A stretch of DNA of 64,000 bases from Streptomyces sp. LX-29 (GTDB lineage Bacteria > Actinomycetota > Actinomycetes > Streptomycetales > Streptomycetaceae). Positions 24,662 to 31,472 of this stretch are shown here, piece by piece. Positions within the stretch are counted from its first letter, which is position 1. Every line of letters begins with the position of its first letter. The position numbers and the translations under genes are program-made. The notes under the pieces are model-generated. The model saw only the letters and a program-made list of their open reading frames with translations, did not search any database and was not told the DNA's origin. The stretch lies in the NCBI RefSeq assembly GCF_029541745.1, contig NZ_CP089746.1:8069559-8133558 (forward strand), written 5' to 3'.

Positions 24662-26827
24662 CTACCGTCCGGTCGTGGCGCGCCCGGTCAGCCGCGCCGT
24701 CTGCTGTTGCACCAGCGCGGCGTACCGGCCGTCCAACGCCATCAACTCCTCGTGATCGCCGCGTTCGACGATCTCACCGTGGTGCAGCACCACGATCTGG
24801 TCCGCGTCGCTGACCGTGCTGATCCGGTGTGCGATCACCACCCGGGTGCAGCCGAGCGCCGACAGCTCGGCGGCGATCGCGGCCTCAGTCAGCGTGTCCA
24901 GGTGGCTGGTCGCCTCGTCGAGCAGCAGCACATTGGTCTTGGCCAACAGCGCCCGGGCGATGGCCAGTCGCTGCCGCTGGCCACCCGAGAGCGCGCTGCC
25001 GCCTTCGCCCACACTGGTGCTGAGCCCCATCGGCATGAGCTCCAGATCCGCCAGGAACTGCACCTTGCGCAGTGCCTCGCGCAGTTCGTCGTCGCTTACG
25101 CCGCCCCGGCCGAGCGTCAGGTTCTCCCGGATCGAGCCGCCGAATATGTACGGGAACTGCGTGACCACGCCGAATCGCCGGCGCAGCGGTTCCAGGTCGT
25201 AGTCATCGAGCGGTCGCCCGTCCACCAGGACAGTTCCCGCGGTTGGCTGCAGCAGCCCGGTGAAGAGCCGCGCAAGTGTCGTCTTTCCAGAGCCGGTGGA
25301 CCCGACGATGGCCACCTTCGACCCGGGCGCCACGCGCAGGTCAATGTCCTTGAGCACGGGCGGTGCACCGAGGTCGTACCGGAAATCGACCCCGCGCAGC
25401 TCGATCTCACCGCGGAGCCCAGCCGGCTGGAGTGCCTGCGGGCGGGTCGGCTCGGGCTCCTCGTTCAGTACGTCGTAGATGCGCTCCAGGTGCGAGCCGA
25501 GCGTCTGCAGGTAGCGCACAGCCCCCATCACCTGGCTGACGGGCGCGAGCAGCTGACCGGCGATGACGTTCAGGCCGAGCATGGTTCCGAGGGACATCCG
25601 CCCAGCGGACACCTGAAGGATCCCGAAGAGCAGCAGTACCAGCGGCGCGGCGACGCGGAACACGCCCATCGCCGACTCGTTGACGAGGTCCAGCCGCTGC
25701 CGCCGGAAGCCGGCCTCGATCGATGTGGCGAACCGTTCGGCCCACCGCCGCAACGCCCAGTCGGACAGCCCCGAGCTTTTCAGGTACTCCGCACCGGCCA
25801 GCGCGTCGATAGCGCTGCTCTGCGCCTTCGCTTCGGCGGACAGCTCGCACTGGGCACGCTCGTGGATCCGCCGGAGCGTGATCAGCACGATACCCACCTG
25901 GGTGACCGCCAGCACCGCGACCACCGCCGCGTACGCCGGGCTCATCGCCGCCAGCAGCGCGGTGAACACGAAGACGAAGACAGTGTCCAGGATGAGCGTG
26001 GCAAACTGCGAGGTCAGCATGTCGCGGACGGCCATGTTGCTGCTGAGCCGGGACATCAGGTCACCGGCGCCGCGGTTCTGGAAGTAGGCGTACGGCAGCC
26101 GCATCAGGTGGGTCATGAAGCGCTCGCCCAAGGCCCGGTCGAGGCGCCGTTGCAGCACCAGCAGCGCCAGCCCCCGGGACAGCGTGACGACTGCCTGGGT
26201 CACCACGTAGGCGCCGACACCTACGGCGAAGAGCGACAGCATGTCCGCGCCCTGTCCGATGAGGACGTCCACGCCGTACTTGGTCGCCCAGGCCGAGGCG
26301 AGGCCGAGCACCTGCACCACGGCCGAGAGGACGACGGCGAGCAGCATGAGGTAGGGGGCGAGGCGGACCAGGTCACGCAGGAACCGCAGAGCCAGATGGT
26401 CGCGGATCCGGCCGCGCCGGCGTTCCACCGCCTCGCCCGGCGTGAATTCCAGGACGGTGCCGGAGAATTCCGCGAAGAACTCGCCGTGGGTCATCGACCG
26501 CCGGCCGTACTCGGGGTCGACCATCCGGATCCGGCGCGGCCCCACCTTTTCGAGCACGGTGAAATGGTCCTCGCGCCAATGAGCGATGGCGGGCAGGCGG
26601 ACGGCGGCCAGCCCGGCAGCGTCCACCCGAAGTCCCCGTGCGGCCAACCCGTGGTCGCGGGCCACCTCGATGATGCGGCGGGCGCTGGTGCCGTCGCGGC
26701 CCACCCCGAATTGGGCGCGCAGCTCCCGAACCCGGGTCGCACGTCCCAGACCGCCCAGCACCATTGCGAGACAGCTCGGGCCGCACTCGGTGGCGGTCAT
26801 CTGCACGATCACCGGGACGCGGGGCAC
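24662..26827 (-). CDS. lanT: LanT: leader-cleaving peptidase and ABC exporter
   Basis: 721 aa with all three parts of a bacteriocin-processing exporter. Residues 1-130 are a C39 cysteine peptidase: Cys15 in TATECGPSC, His88 in HWREDHFTVL and Asp104 in MVDPEYG form the expected triad. Residues about 150-440 hold six transmembrane helices of an ABC exporter. Residues about 475-715 are the ATPase, with Walker A GSTGSGKTT, signature LSGGQRQRLAIARAL and Walker B VLLLDEATSHLD. It cuts leaders after a double-glycine-type site during export. The GTG at 26827 has GGAGG 5 nt upstream and overlaps the end of lanM1 by 19 bp, so the two are translationally linked. It is the only exporter of the cluster and probably serves all three precursors. 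Confidence 0.93.
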   Translation of the reverse strand: MPRVPVIVQMTATECGPSCLAMVLGGLGRATRVRELRAQFGVGRDGTSARRIIEVARDHGLAARGLRVDAAGLAAVRLPAIAHWREDHFTVLEKVGPRRIRMVDPEYGRRSMTHGEFFAEFSGTVLEFTPGEAVERRRGRIRDHLALRFLRDLVRLAPYLMLLAVVLSAVVQVLGLASAWATKYGVDVLIGQGADMLSLFAVGVGAYVVTQAVVTLSRGLALLVLQRRLDRALGERFMTHLMRLPYAYFQNRGAGDLMSRLSSNMAVRDMLTSQFATLILDTVFVFVFTALLAAMSPAYAAVVAVLAVTQVGIVLITLRRIHERAQCELSAEAKAQSSAIDALAGAEYLKSSGLSDWALRRWAERFATSIEAGFRRQRLDLVNESAMGVFRVAAPLVLLLFGILQVSAGRMSLGTMLGLNVIAGQLLAPVSQVMGAVRYLQTLGSHLERIYDVLNEEPEPTRPQALQPAGLRGEIELRGVDFRYDLGAPPVLKDIDLRVAPGSKVAIVGSTGSGKTTLARLFTGLLQPTAGTVLVDGRPLDDYDLEPLRRRFGVVTQFPYIFGGSIRENLTLGRGGVSDDELREALRKVQFLADLELMPMGLSTSVGEGGSALSGGQRQRLAIARALLAKTNVLLLDEATSHLDTLTEAAIAAELSALGCTRVVIAHRISTVSDADQIVVLHHGEIVERGDHEELMALDGRYAALVQQQTARLTGRATTGR

Positions 26828-29800
26828 GATGCCTCCTCGAGGTCAGCACGGTCGGCGGCGGGGGGTTCGAGCAGCAGCACGTTCGGGACGAGTTCCGGCC
26901 GAGCCGCCCGCAGCAGTCCGTAGCCGATGCCGGCAGTGCCCATCAGCAGCCCGGGCACGTGCAGCCCGTCGGGTACTCCGCAGCGCTCCTCTTCGGCGAG
27001 CACGGTCTCCGCGACCACACGCGCGGTGCGGCGCGCTGTTGCGACGAGCGCACCGTCGCCTGTGGCCCGGCCGGCGGTCAGCAGTGTTTCGGCCAGGCCG
27101 AGGTCACCGTGGCACAGGCAGTCATTGCCGGTACCGGAGACTTCGCCGCCGTCCACGAGTTCGTGCCGCACAGCGGCGATCGCGGCGTCGAGGTCGACGC
27201 GTGCCTCGGGAAGGTGCAGGTCGCCGAGCATGGCCGCGCGGGCGAGGCCGACGCCGGCTGCGCCGTGGCACCACGCGTTCATGAAGGTGCCCTCCGGGCT
27301 GGCATCTCGCAGGTCCGGCCAGTTGCCCGCGGCGGCGTCGTACTGGCTGTGCTCGTACCGCACGGCTCGCTCGGCCCCGTCGAGGAACCGCTGCTCACCC
27401 GTGGCCTTGGCGATCTCGACCAATGCGTAGGCGATCCCGGACACGCCGTGTGAGAAGCCGAGCAGTGGTGAACGCGCGGCGAGGGCGGTGCGCCAAGCCA
27501 AGCCGCCGCCACCGCCGTCGTATGCCGTGGCCGTGGCGAGCAGCCGGTCGCCTGCGGCCCGCAGGGCCATCACGGTCTCCGCGGACGGGGCGACCGCGTG
27601 CAGGGTACGCACCGCAAGCGCCGCACCGGCGGTCCCCGCCACCACGTCGAGATGGTGGTCGTCCTCGAATCGGCGCACGAGTTCGGGTGTGAGGCGATGT
27701 GCCTGAGCCAGGAGCGGCTGCGCCCGCCACAGGGCGCCGAGCCGGGCGAGCGTGTGAACGTAGCCGCCGAGTTCGCTGAACCCTCCGAGGCCGAGCATGT
27801 TCCGGTCGGTTTCGTGCCAGTCGAGCACGGCGTCAACGTGGTCACTGAGCATCGCTGCGATGGCCTCGGCTGCGGAGCGGAACCTCGACAAGTCGGTCTG
27901 TGCACCGAGTTGGGCGAGAAACAGCGCGATGCCGGGCAGGCCGCTGTAGCTTTCGAACCCTGTCGGGACGACGCTCCAGTGGCGGTCGGTCACCATGGCG
28001 AGGGTCAGCCACACCGGCCGGTGCTCCGGGTCGCCGAGCGCGGTGTGCAGCAGCTGGTCGCCGATGCGGACGGCGGCGCGCTCGGCGAGCGCCTGGTCGA
28101 TGTCGTCGGGCGGCATGGTGTGGACCCGTGGTCGCGGGGCGCGCGGGCTCTCACCGAGCTGGAGCGCGGCCAGCGACGCGGACACCGCCCAGCGCTGTTG
28201 CCGGAGGTCGGCGGCGGAGAGCCCGGCGATTCGGTCCTGTACGAGGTCCAGCCCGCTGCGGGGAAAGAAGTCGCGCACCACGACGCCGCGGTCGTCGTAC
28301 AGGTCCCGGGAGTCGGGCCGGGTCCAGAAGAACGGGATGTCGCGCCGGGCGAGTTGCCGGATCTCGCTGGCGGCCACGGACTGGCTTCCCGGAAGGTGCG
28401 GGTGGCGCGTGGCGAGAAGCTCGAACAGGCAGTCACGGTCCAGAGCGTCGCCCAGCACGGCCGGGTGCCACGACTCCCCGAGAATCCGGCCGTACACCAT
28501 GGTCGGCAGCGCGATGAACCGGATCTCGTCGGAGGCGAACGCGGCGATGAGTCCGTCGCCGGCAGCCAGCTCGTCACGATGGTCGAGCAGTAGTCGGTAG
28601 CAGGACTCGAAGCCGGCGATCACGTCGGCGGCGTACCGGGTGGGGTCCACGGGCGCACCGTCCACGGTGGGCAGATTCTGGCCGCCGGGTATCCTCGTCC
28701 GTGCCCGGAACCGCCGCATGTGGTCGGTGCCGGCGTCCTGCCACTGCGGCACCTTCATCGGGCTGATGTCCCCGTTGCCGCCGGCCATCCCGGACAGCTC
28801 GGTAGCCACGACGGTCTCGCCGTCCTGCTGGATCAGCCGCTGCGGAAGCAGGCCCGTCGCCAGAACGGACTCCTCGATCCGGTTCACGGCCTCGGTGGGG
28901 AGTGCCAAAGGCCGCCTCTCGCGGGTGGCGGGAGGTACCTGCTGGAAGATCGCCTCCAGGTCGACGACGACCGGGTGTTCGCCGGCGGCGATGACGTTCT
29001 CCAGGTGAATGTCGGAGGCGCGCAACAGATACAGCAGGGCTACCTGGGCGCCGTGGCGCCAGAAGAAGCGGCGGAGCTCGTCCTCGTCGGAGCAGCCCTC
29101 GGAGCGAACGAACTCGGCCCAGCCGTAGGCGTCGCGCTCCACCAGGGTCAGGCGTCGCAGGGGGAAGGCCGGGCCCTTTGCGTTGAGCCAGTCGACGACG
29201 GCGTAGAAATGCGACTCGGCGGCAAGGCGACGTGGTTTGTAGACCACCTTGCCACCACCGCGAAAGGTCAGAATCGACACGCTGCGTCCACCGCGGTGCG
29301 TGTCGCCGGAGCCCGTCCGGAGGTCCACGATGTCGTTCAGCGAGCTGCCGGCCACACCGAACGCCGCACGCAGCGTGGGCAGGTCGGCCAGCACGCGCTC
29401 GGCCAGCTCACGCCGGACGGTCAACCAGGTTTCCAACTCATCGACGAGTTCCCGGGTGAGCGTCGGGAATTCCGCCAGAATGCGCAGCGCGCAGGCGGGT
29501 TCGCGAAGCTGCTGGACGAAATCGCCGAACCGCGCCGCCGATGTCCCCCCTGCCAGTGCGCCGGCGCGACGTGCCTTCTGAAGCTGGGCCACCAGCACGG
29601 GAGTGGTCATCGCCAGATGCGCATCGTGGTGTGGCCGCAGCAGGGGATGGCTGTGGGGGACCTCGGCATCGTGGCCGTACGAGCTGCTGAGCCGGTTCAG
29701 TTCCTCATGCAGGCGTCGCTGGTACCAGGACGACAGCGGATGGACCAGTGCCAGCAGGCCGGCGGCCGGGCCGAGATCGTCGGCCGGCCACCCGTCGTCG

Positions 29801-30171
29801 AACCCGGATACCTCCTCGGACAGATCGACCGACCAGGCGCGCGCCACGCTCGTCAGCCAGGGCGGAGGGTGCGGGAAGCGGTCGCGCAGGCTCTCGGGCG
29901 ACTCGCCGGCCAGCAGCCGCAGCTTGTCCTCGTCGAGACCCGATGCGTGCCACCGGGAGAAGTCCGGCTCCAGACCGCCGGTGACGGCTTTGTCGGTCCG
30001 CCAGGCGTCGAGTCGGCGCGTTCCCCGGGCGCGGGCGGCATCGGTCCTCGATTGCACCGGTGGTCGTCGTCGCCGTTCCTCCAGGGACAGCGCGGTCCAC
30101 CAGGTGGGGTTGTCTAACACATCGCTCTCGACGCCCTTGGGATGGGTCGTTGCGATGCCGCGTGTGGCCAT
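26809..30171 (-). CDS. lanM1: LanM1: class II lanthionine synthetase
   Basis: 1120 aa bifunctional enzyme. The N-terminal dehydratase domain (DUF4135) phosphorylates and eliminates Ser/Thr; its motifs are SGDTHRGGRS near residue 290, VVYKPRRLAAE just after, and ASDIHLENVIAAGEH near 390 (catalytic D-x-H-x-x-N). The C-terminal LanC-like domain cyclises dehydro-residues with Cys; its zinc ligands are the Cys of NAWCHG near 965 and the Cys-His of CLCHGDLGLAE near 1018. Both halves appear intact. The ATG at 30171 follows GGAG; a 25-residue upstream extension is unlikely. It lies 117 bp after lanA1 on the same strand, separated by a hairpin, and overlaps lanT. Confidence 0.95.
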   Translation of the reverse strand: MATRGIATTHPKGVESDVLDNPTWWTALSLEERRRRPPVQSRTDAARARGTRRLDAWRTDKAVTGGLEPDFSRWHASGLDEDKLRLLAGESPESLRDRFPHPPPWLTSVARAWSVDLSEEVSGFDDGWPADDLGPAAGLLALVHPLSSWYQRRLHEELNRLSSSYGHDAEVPHSHPLLRPHHDAHLAMTTPVLVAQLQKARRAGALAGGTSAARFGDFVQQLREPACALRILAEFPTLTRELVDELETWLTVRRELAERVLADLPTLRAAFGVAGSSLNDIVDLRTGSGDTHRGGRSVSILTFRGGGKVVYKPRRLAAESHFYAVVDWLNAKGPAFPLRRLTLVERDAYGWAEFVRSEGCSDEDELRRFFWRHGAQVALLYLLRASDIHLENVIAAGEHPVVVDLEAIFQQVPPATRERRPLALPTEAVNRIEESVLATGLLPQRLIQQDGETVVATELSGMAGGNGDISPMKVPQWQDAGTDHMRRFRARTRIPGGQNLPTVDGAPVDPTRYAADVIAGFESCYRLLLDHRDELAAGDGLIAAFASDEIRFIALPTMVYGRILGESWHPAVLGDALDRDCLFELLATRHPHLPGSQSVAASEIRQLARRDIPFFWTRPDSRDLYDDRGVVVRDFFPRSGLDLVQDRIAGLSAADLRQQRWAVSASLAALQLGESPRAPRPRVHTMPPDDIDQALAERAAVRIGDQLLHTALGDPEHRPVWLTLAMVTDRHWSVVPTGFESYSGLPGIALFLAQLGAQTDLSRFRSAAEAIAAMLSDHVDAVLDWHETDRNMLGLGGFSELGGYVHTLARLGALWRAQPLLAQAHRLTPELVRRFEDDHHLDVVAGTAGAALAVRTLHAVAPSAETVMALRAAGDRLLATATAYDGGGGGLAWRTALAARSPLLGFSHGVSGIAYALVEIAKATGEQRFLDGAERAVRYEHSQYDAAAGNWPDLRDASPEGTFMNAWCHGAAGVGLARAAMLGDLHLPEARVDLDAAIAAVRHELVDGGEVSGTGNDCLCHGDLGLAETLLTAGRATGDGALVATARRTARVVAETVLAEEERCGVPDGLHVPGLLMGTAGIGYGLLRAARPELVPNVLLLEPPAADRADLEEASCPASR

Positions 30172-30210
30172 CACTTTTCTCCGTTGCGATTCGTCACGGT
30201 GGCAGGGGCT

Positions 30211-30250
30211 CCGGGTGGGCGGGCGACGAAGGGCGTCTCCGCCCACCCGG
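30211..30250 (-). terminator. Hairpin between lanA1 and lanM1 (attenuator or processing site)
   Basis: CCGGGTGGGCGG (30211-30222) and CCGCCCACCCGG (30239-30250) form a perfect 12-bp stem with a 16-nt loop. Placed 37 bp after the lanA1 stop, it may stop part of the transcripts or protect the precursor mRNA, giving more precursor than synthetase. The other arm of the cluster has an equivalent structure. Confidence 0.65.
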
Positions 30251-30287
30251 TCATGCGGTCGGATGGCCGACCGCCTCTATTGCGGGA

Positions 30288-30470
30288 TCAGCAGCAGCCG
30301 ACGCTGAGGATGCCGCAGGTACCACAAATGCTGTGCTTGAAGGTGGATATCGTGACCGTGATGGTGAAACAGAGTGCGCTGCTGCCGCCGCCGTTGATCT
30401 CCTGCTCGTTCAGGTCGGTCAGATCCATTTCACCGATCGGATCCTCGATGAGTTCCGTTCGTCCCGTCAT
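30288..30470 (-). CDS. lanA1: LanA1: class II lanthipeptide precursor
   Basis: 60 aa. The leader (residues 1-28) is acidic and ends in DLTDLNEQEINGG, a classic double-glycine leader. The core starts at Gly29 or Ser30 and is rich in hydrophobic residues and Thr/Ser (TITVTISTFKHS), with five cysteines at 34, 49, 52, 59 and 60, ending CGTCGILSVGCC. Up to five thioether rings are possible; ten Ser/Thr lie in the core. The ATG at 30470 follows GGGAGGTGA at the right distance; an upstream extension lacks an RBS. It is transcribed towards lanM1 and is its likely substrate. The core differs strongly from lanA2 and lanA3, as if it were the partner component. Confidence 0.88.
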   Translation of the reverse strand: MTGRTELIEDPIGEMDLTDLNEQEINGGGSSALCFTITVTISTFKHSICGTCGILSVGCC

Positions 30471-30817
30471 TGCTGTCACCTCCCGTCGTGGGAACCGCAA
30501 GCCGTCGCTGTTCTGGCCGAGCGTGCCCAGCGTGTCAAGCTGCGGTTCGCTATCGGTTGTCTCTCCGTCGACGCCCGGTTCGAGGTCGGTTCAGTCTCGG
30601 TATAACCCGTCATATCGCTCTTGACGCCCGGCCGACGAATGCCGAAGGTGGTCCCCGATTCCATTCGGCGGCACCGGTTCCTGGCCGAGCCGAGTTTTGG
30701 ATTCCGTCGTCTGTTCGTGACCGCGGCACTTCTCGCCGCCACAGCACTGCCGCATCGCTCCTCGGATCGTGCGGCAGTCGGAGCAACTCACGGTCCACCA
30801 CTGATCGGAGGAAATTC
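30471..30817. promoter_or_regulatory. Divergent promoter region of the two lanthipeptide arms
   Basis: 347 bp between the start codons of lanA1 (minus) and lanA2 (plus). It carries a six-repeat SARP-type array (30543-30604). Outward of the array, TTGACA (minus strand, 30538-30533) and TTGACG (plus strand, 30621-30626) are good -35 candidates; their -10 partners are weak, which is what SARP-dependent promoters usually show. Confidence 0.6.
30543..30604 (+). repeat. Six heptamers in 11-bp phase: probable SARP operator
   Basis: Heptamers begin at 30543, 30554, 30565, 30576, 30587 and 30598: CGGTTCG, CGGTTGT, CCGTCGA, CGGTTCG, CGGTTCA, CGGTATA, each separated by 4 bp. Direct heptameric repeats with 11-bp period, placing all copies on one face of the helix, are the established binding pattern of SARP activators. 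Four of six copies share CGGTT. Exactly 8 bp after the last repeat a TATCGC hexamer (30613-30618) could serve as -10. The SARP at 34950-35747 is the obvious ligand. Confidence 0.75.
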
Positions 30818-31069
30818 GTGAATACCGCAGCGAGGGCGTGGAAAGACCCGGTATTCCGGGCCACGCTCGACGACAGCGAACTTGCCGGGCTGCCGGACCA
30901 CCCGGTCGGCATCGTCCAGTTGGACGGACTCGCCGTGGACGGGGCCTGGGGCGCCGGCACCGAGTCCACCGCGACGATGGGCTGCTGCAACGGGTTGCCC
31001 TACACGTTCCGCACGTGCCTCACCTGCTACCCCCTGTGGACGTGCCGCACGTGCTGGGGCTGCTCGTGA
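30818..31069 (+). CDS. lanA2: LanA2: class II lanthipeptide precursor, mersacidin/lichenicidin-type leader
   Basis: 83 aa. The leader opens with ARAWKDPVFRATLDDSELAG and LPDHPVG, the hallmark of the mersacidin/lichenicidin precursor family. The cleavage position (45-46) is Gly-Ala rather than Gly-Gly, aligned with the GG of lanA3. The core (about 47-83) has seven cysteines (56, 57, 67, 70, 76, 79, 82) and ten Ser/Thr, including YTFRTCLTC and WTCRTCWGCS. The GTG at 30818 has GGAGGA 5 nt upstream; the longer frame upstream is spurious. The stop overlaps the start of lanA3 (GTGA), so the two are translationally coupled. Most likely modified by LanM2. Confidence 0.9.
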   Translation: MNTAARAWKDPVFRATLDDSELAGLPDHPVGIVQLDGLAVDGAWGAGTESTATMGCCNGLPYTFRTCLTCYPLWTCRTCWGCS

Positions 31070-31311
31070 ACGCGGCCGTGCGTGCGTGGAAGGATCCCGC
31101 GTTCCGCACGACGCTCGACGAGGCCGCTCTCGCGGCACTGCCCGACAGTCCGGTGGGTGTCGTCGGCGGCATCGACGCGGACCTGGCCGAGATCTTCGGC
31201 GGGGACCGGCCGTTCACCTTCCACACCTGCTTCACCTGCGCCTGGGGCAGCCTCGGCTGCACCAACACCTGCTGGGTCATGACGACGGGCTGCACCTCGG
31301 GCAGCTGCTGA
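31066..31311 (+). CDS. lanA3: LanA3: class II lanthipeptide precursor, mersacidin/lichenicidin-type leader
   Basis: 81 aa, a paralogue of lanA2 in the leader: VRAWKDPAFRTTLDEAALAA, LPDSPVG, then AEIFGG (45-46) as the double-glycine cut site. The core (47-81) begins DRPFTFHTCFTC, with six cysteines (55, 58, 65, 69, 76, 81) and eleven Ser/Thr, ending TTGCTSGSC. It shares the TF-x-TC-x-TC element with lanA2 but differs afterwards. The GTG at 31066 overlaps the lanA2 stop by 3 bases (GTGA), a clean case of coupled translation giving about equal amounts of both peptides. Followed by a hairpin and lanM2. Confidence 0.9.
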   Translation: MNAAVRAWKDPAFRTTLDEAALAALPDSPVGVVGGIDADLAEIFGGDRPFTFHTCFTCAWGSLGCTNTCWVMTTGCTSGSC

Positions 31312-31371
31312 CGGCGGTCATCGGACCCGACAGCGGAGTAGCGAAGTACGACCAGCCTCTCCGGTAGGAGT

Positions 31372-31403
31372 GGGGTGGACATCGCCGTGGCGGCGTCCAC
31401 CCC
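31372..31403 (+). terminator. Hairpin between lanA3 and lanM2
   Basis: GGGGTGGAC (31372-31380) pairs with GTCCACCCC (31395-31403); inside, GCCG (31384-31387) pairs with CGGC (31391-31394), leaving an ATC bulge and TGG loop. This 13-bp hairpin is the counterpart of the one between lanA1 and lanM1 and could set the precursor-to-enzyme ratio. Confidence 0.65.
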
Positions 31404-31472
31404 GCGCTGCAGAACCGGGACATCGATTGCCGCGGGCCAGCGCCCGGACGCGCGTTTACTGAAGGCGGATGC

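Noticed and set aside
26809..26923. Long plus-strand ORF (24143-26923) opposite lanT and lanM1
   Set aside because: It is the antisense shadow of lanT; its composition (Arg/Gln/His-rich, no domains) is typical of GC-rich shadow frames.
30470..30817. Upstream extension of lanA2 to a 199-aa protein
   Set aside because: No RBS at the far start, Arg/Ser-rich composition, and it would read through the SARP operator; GTG 30818 has a perfect RBS and leader.
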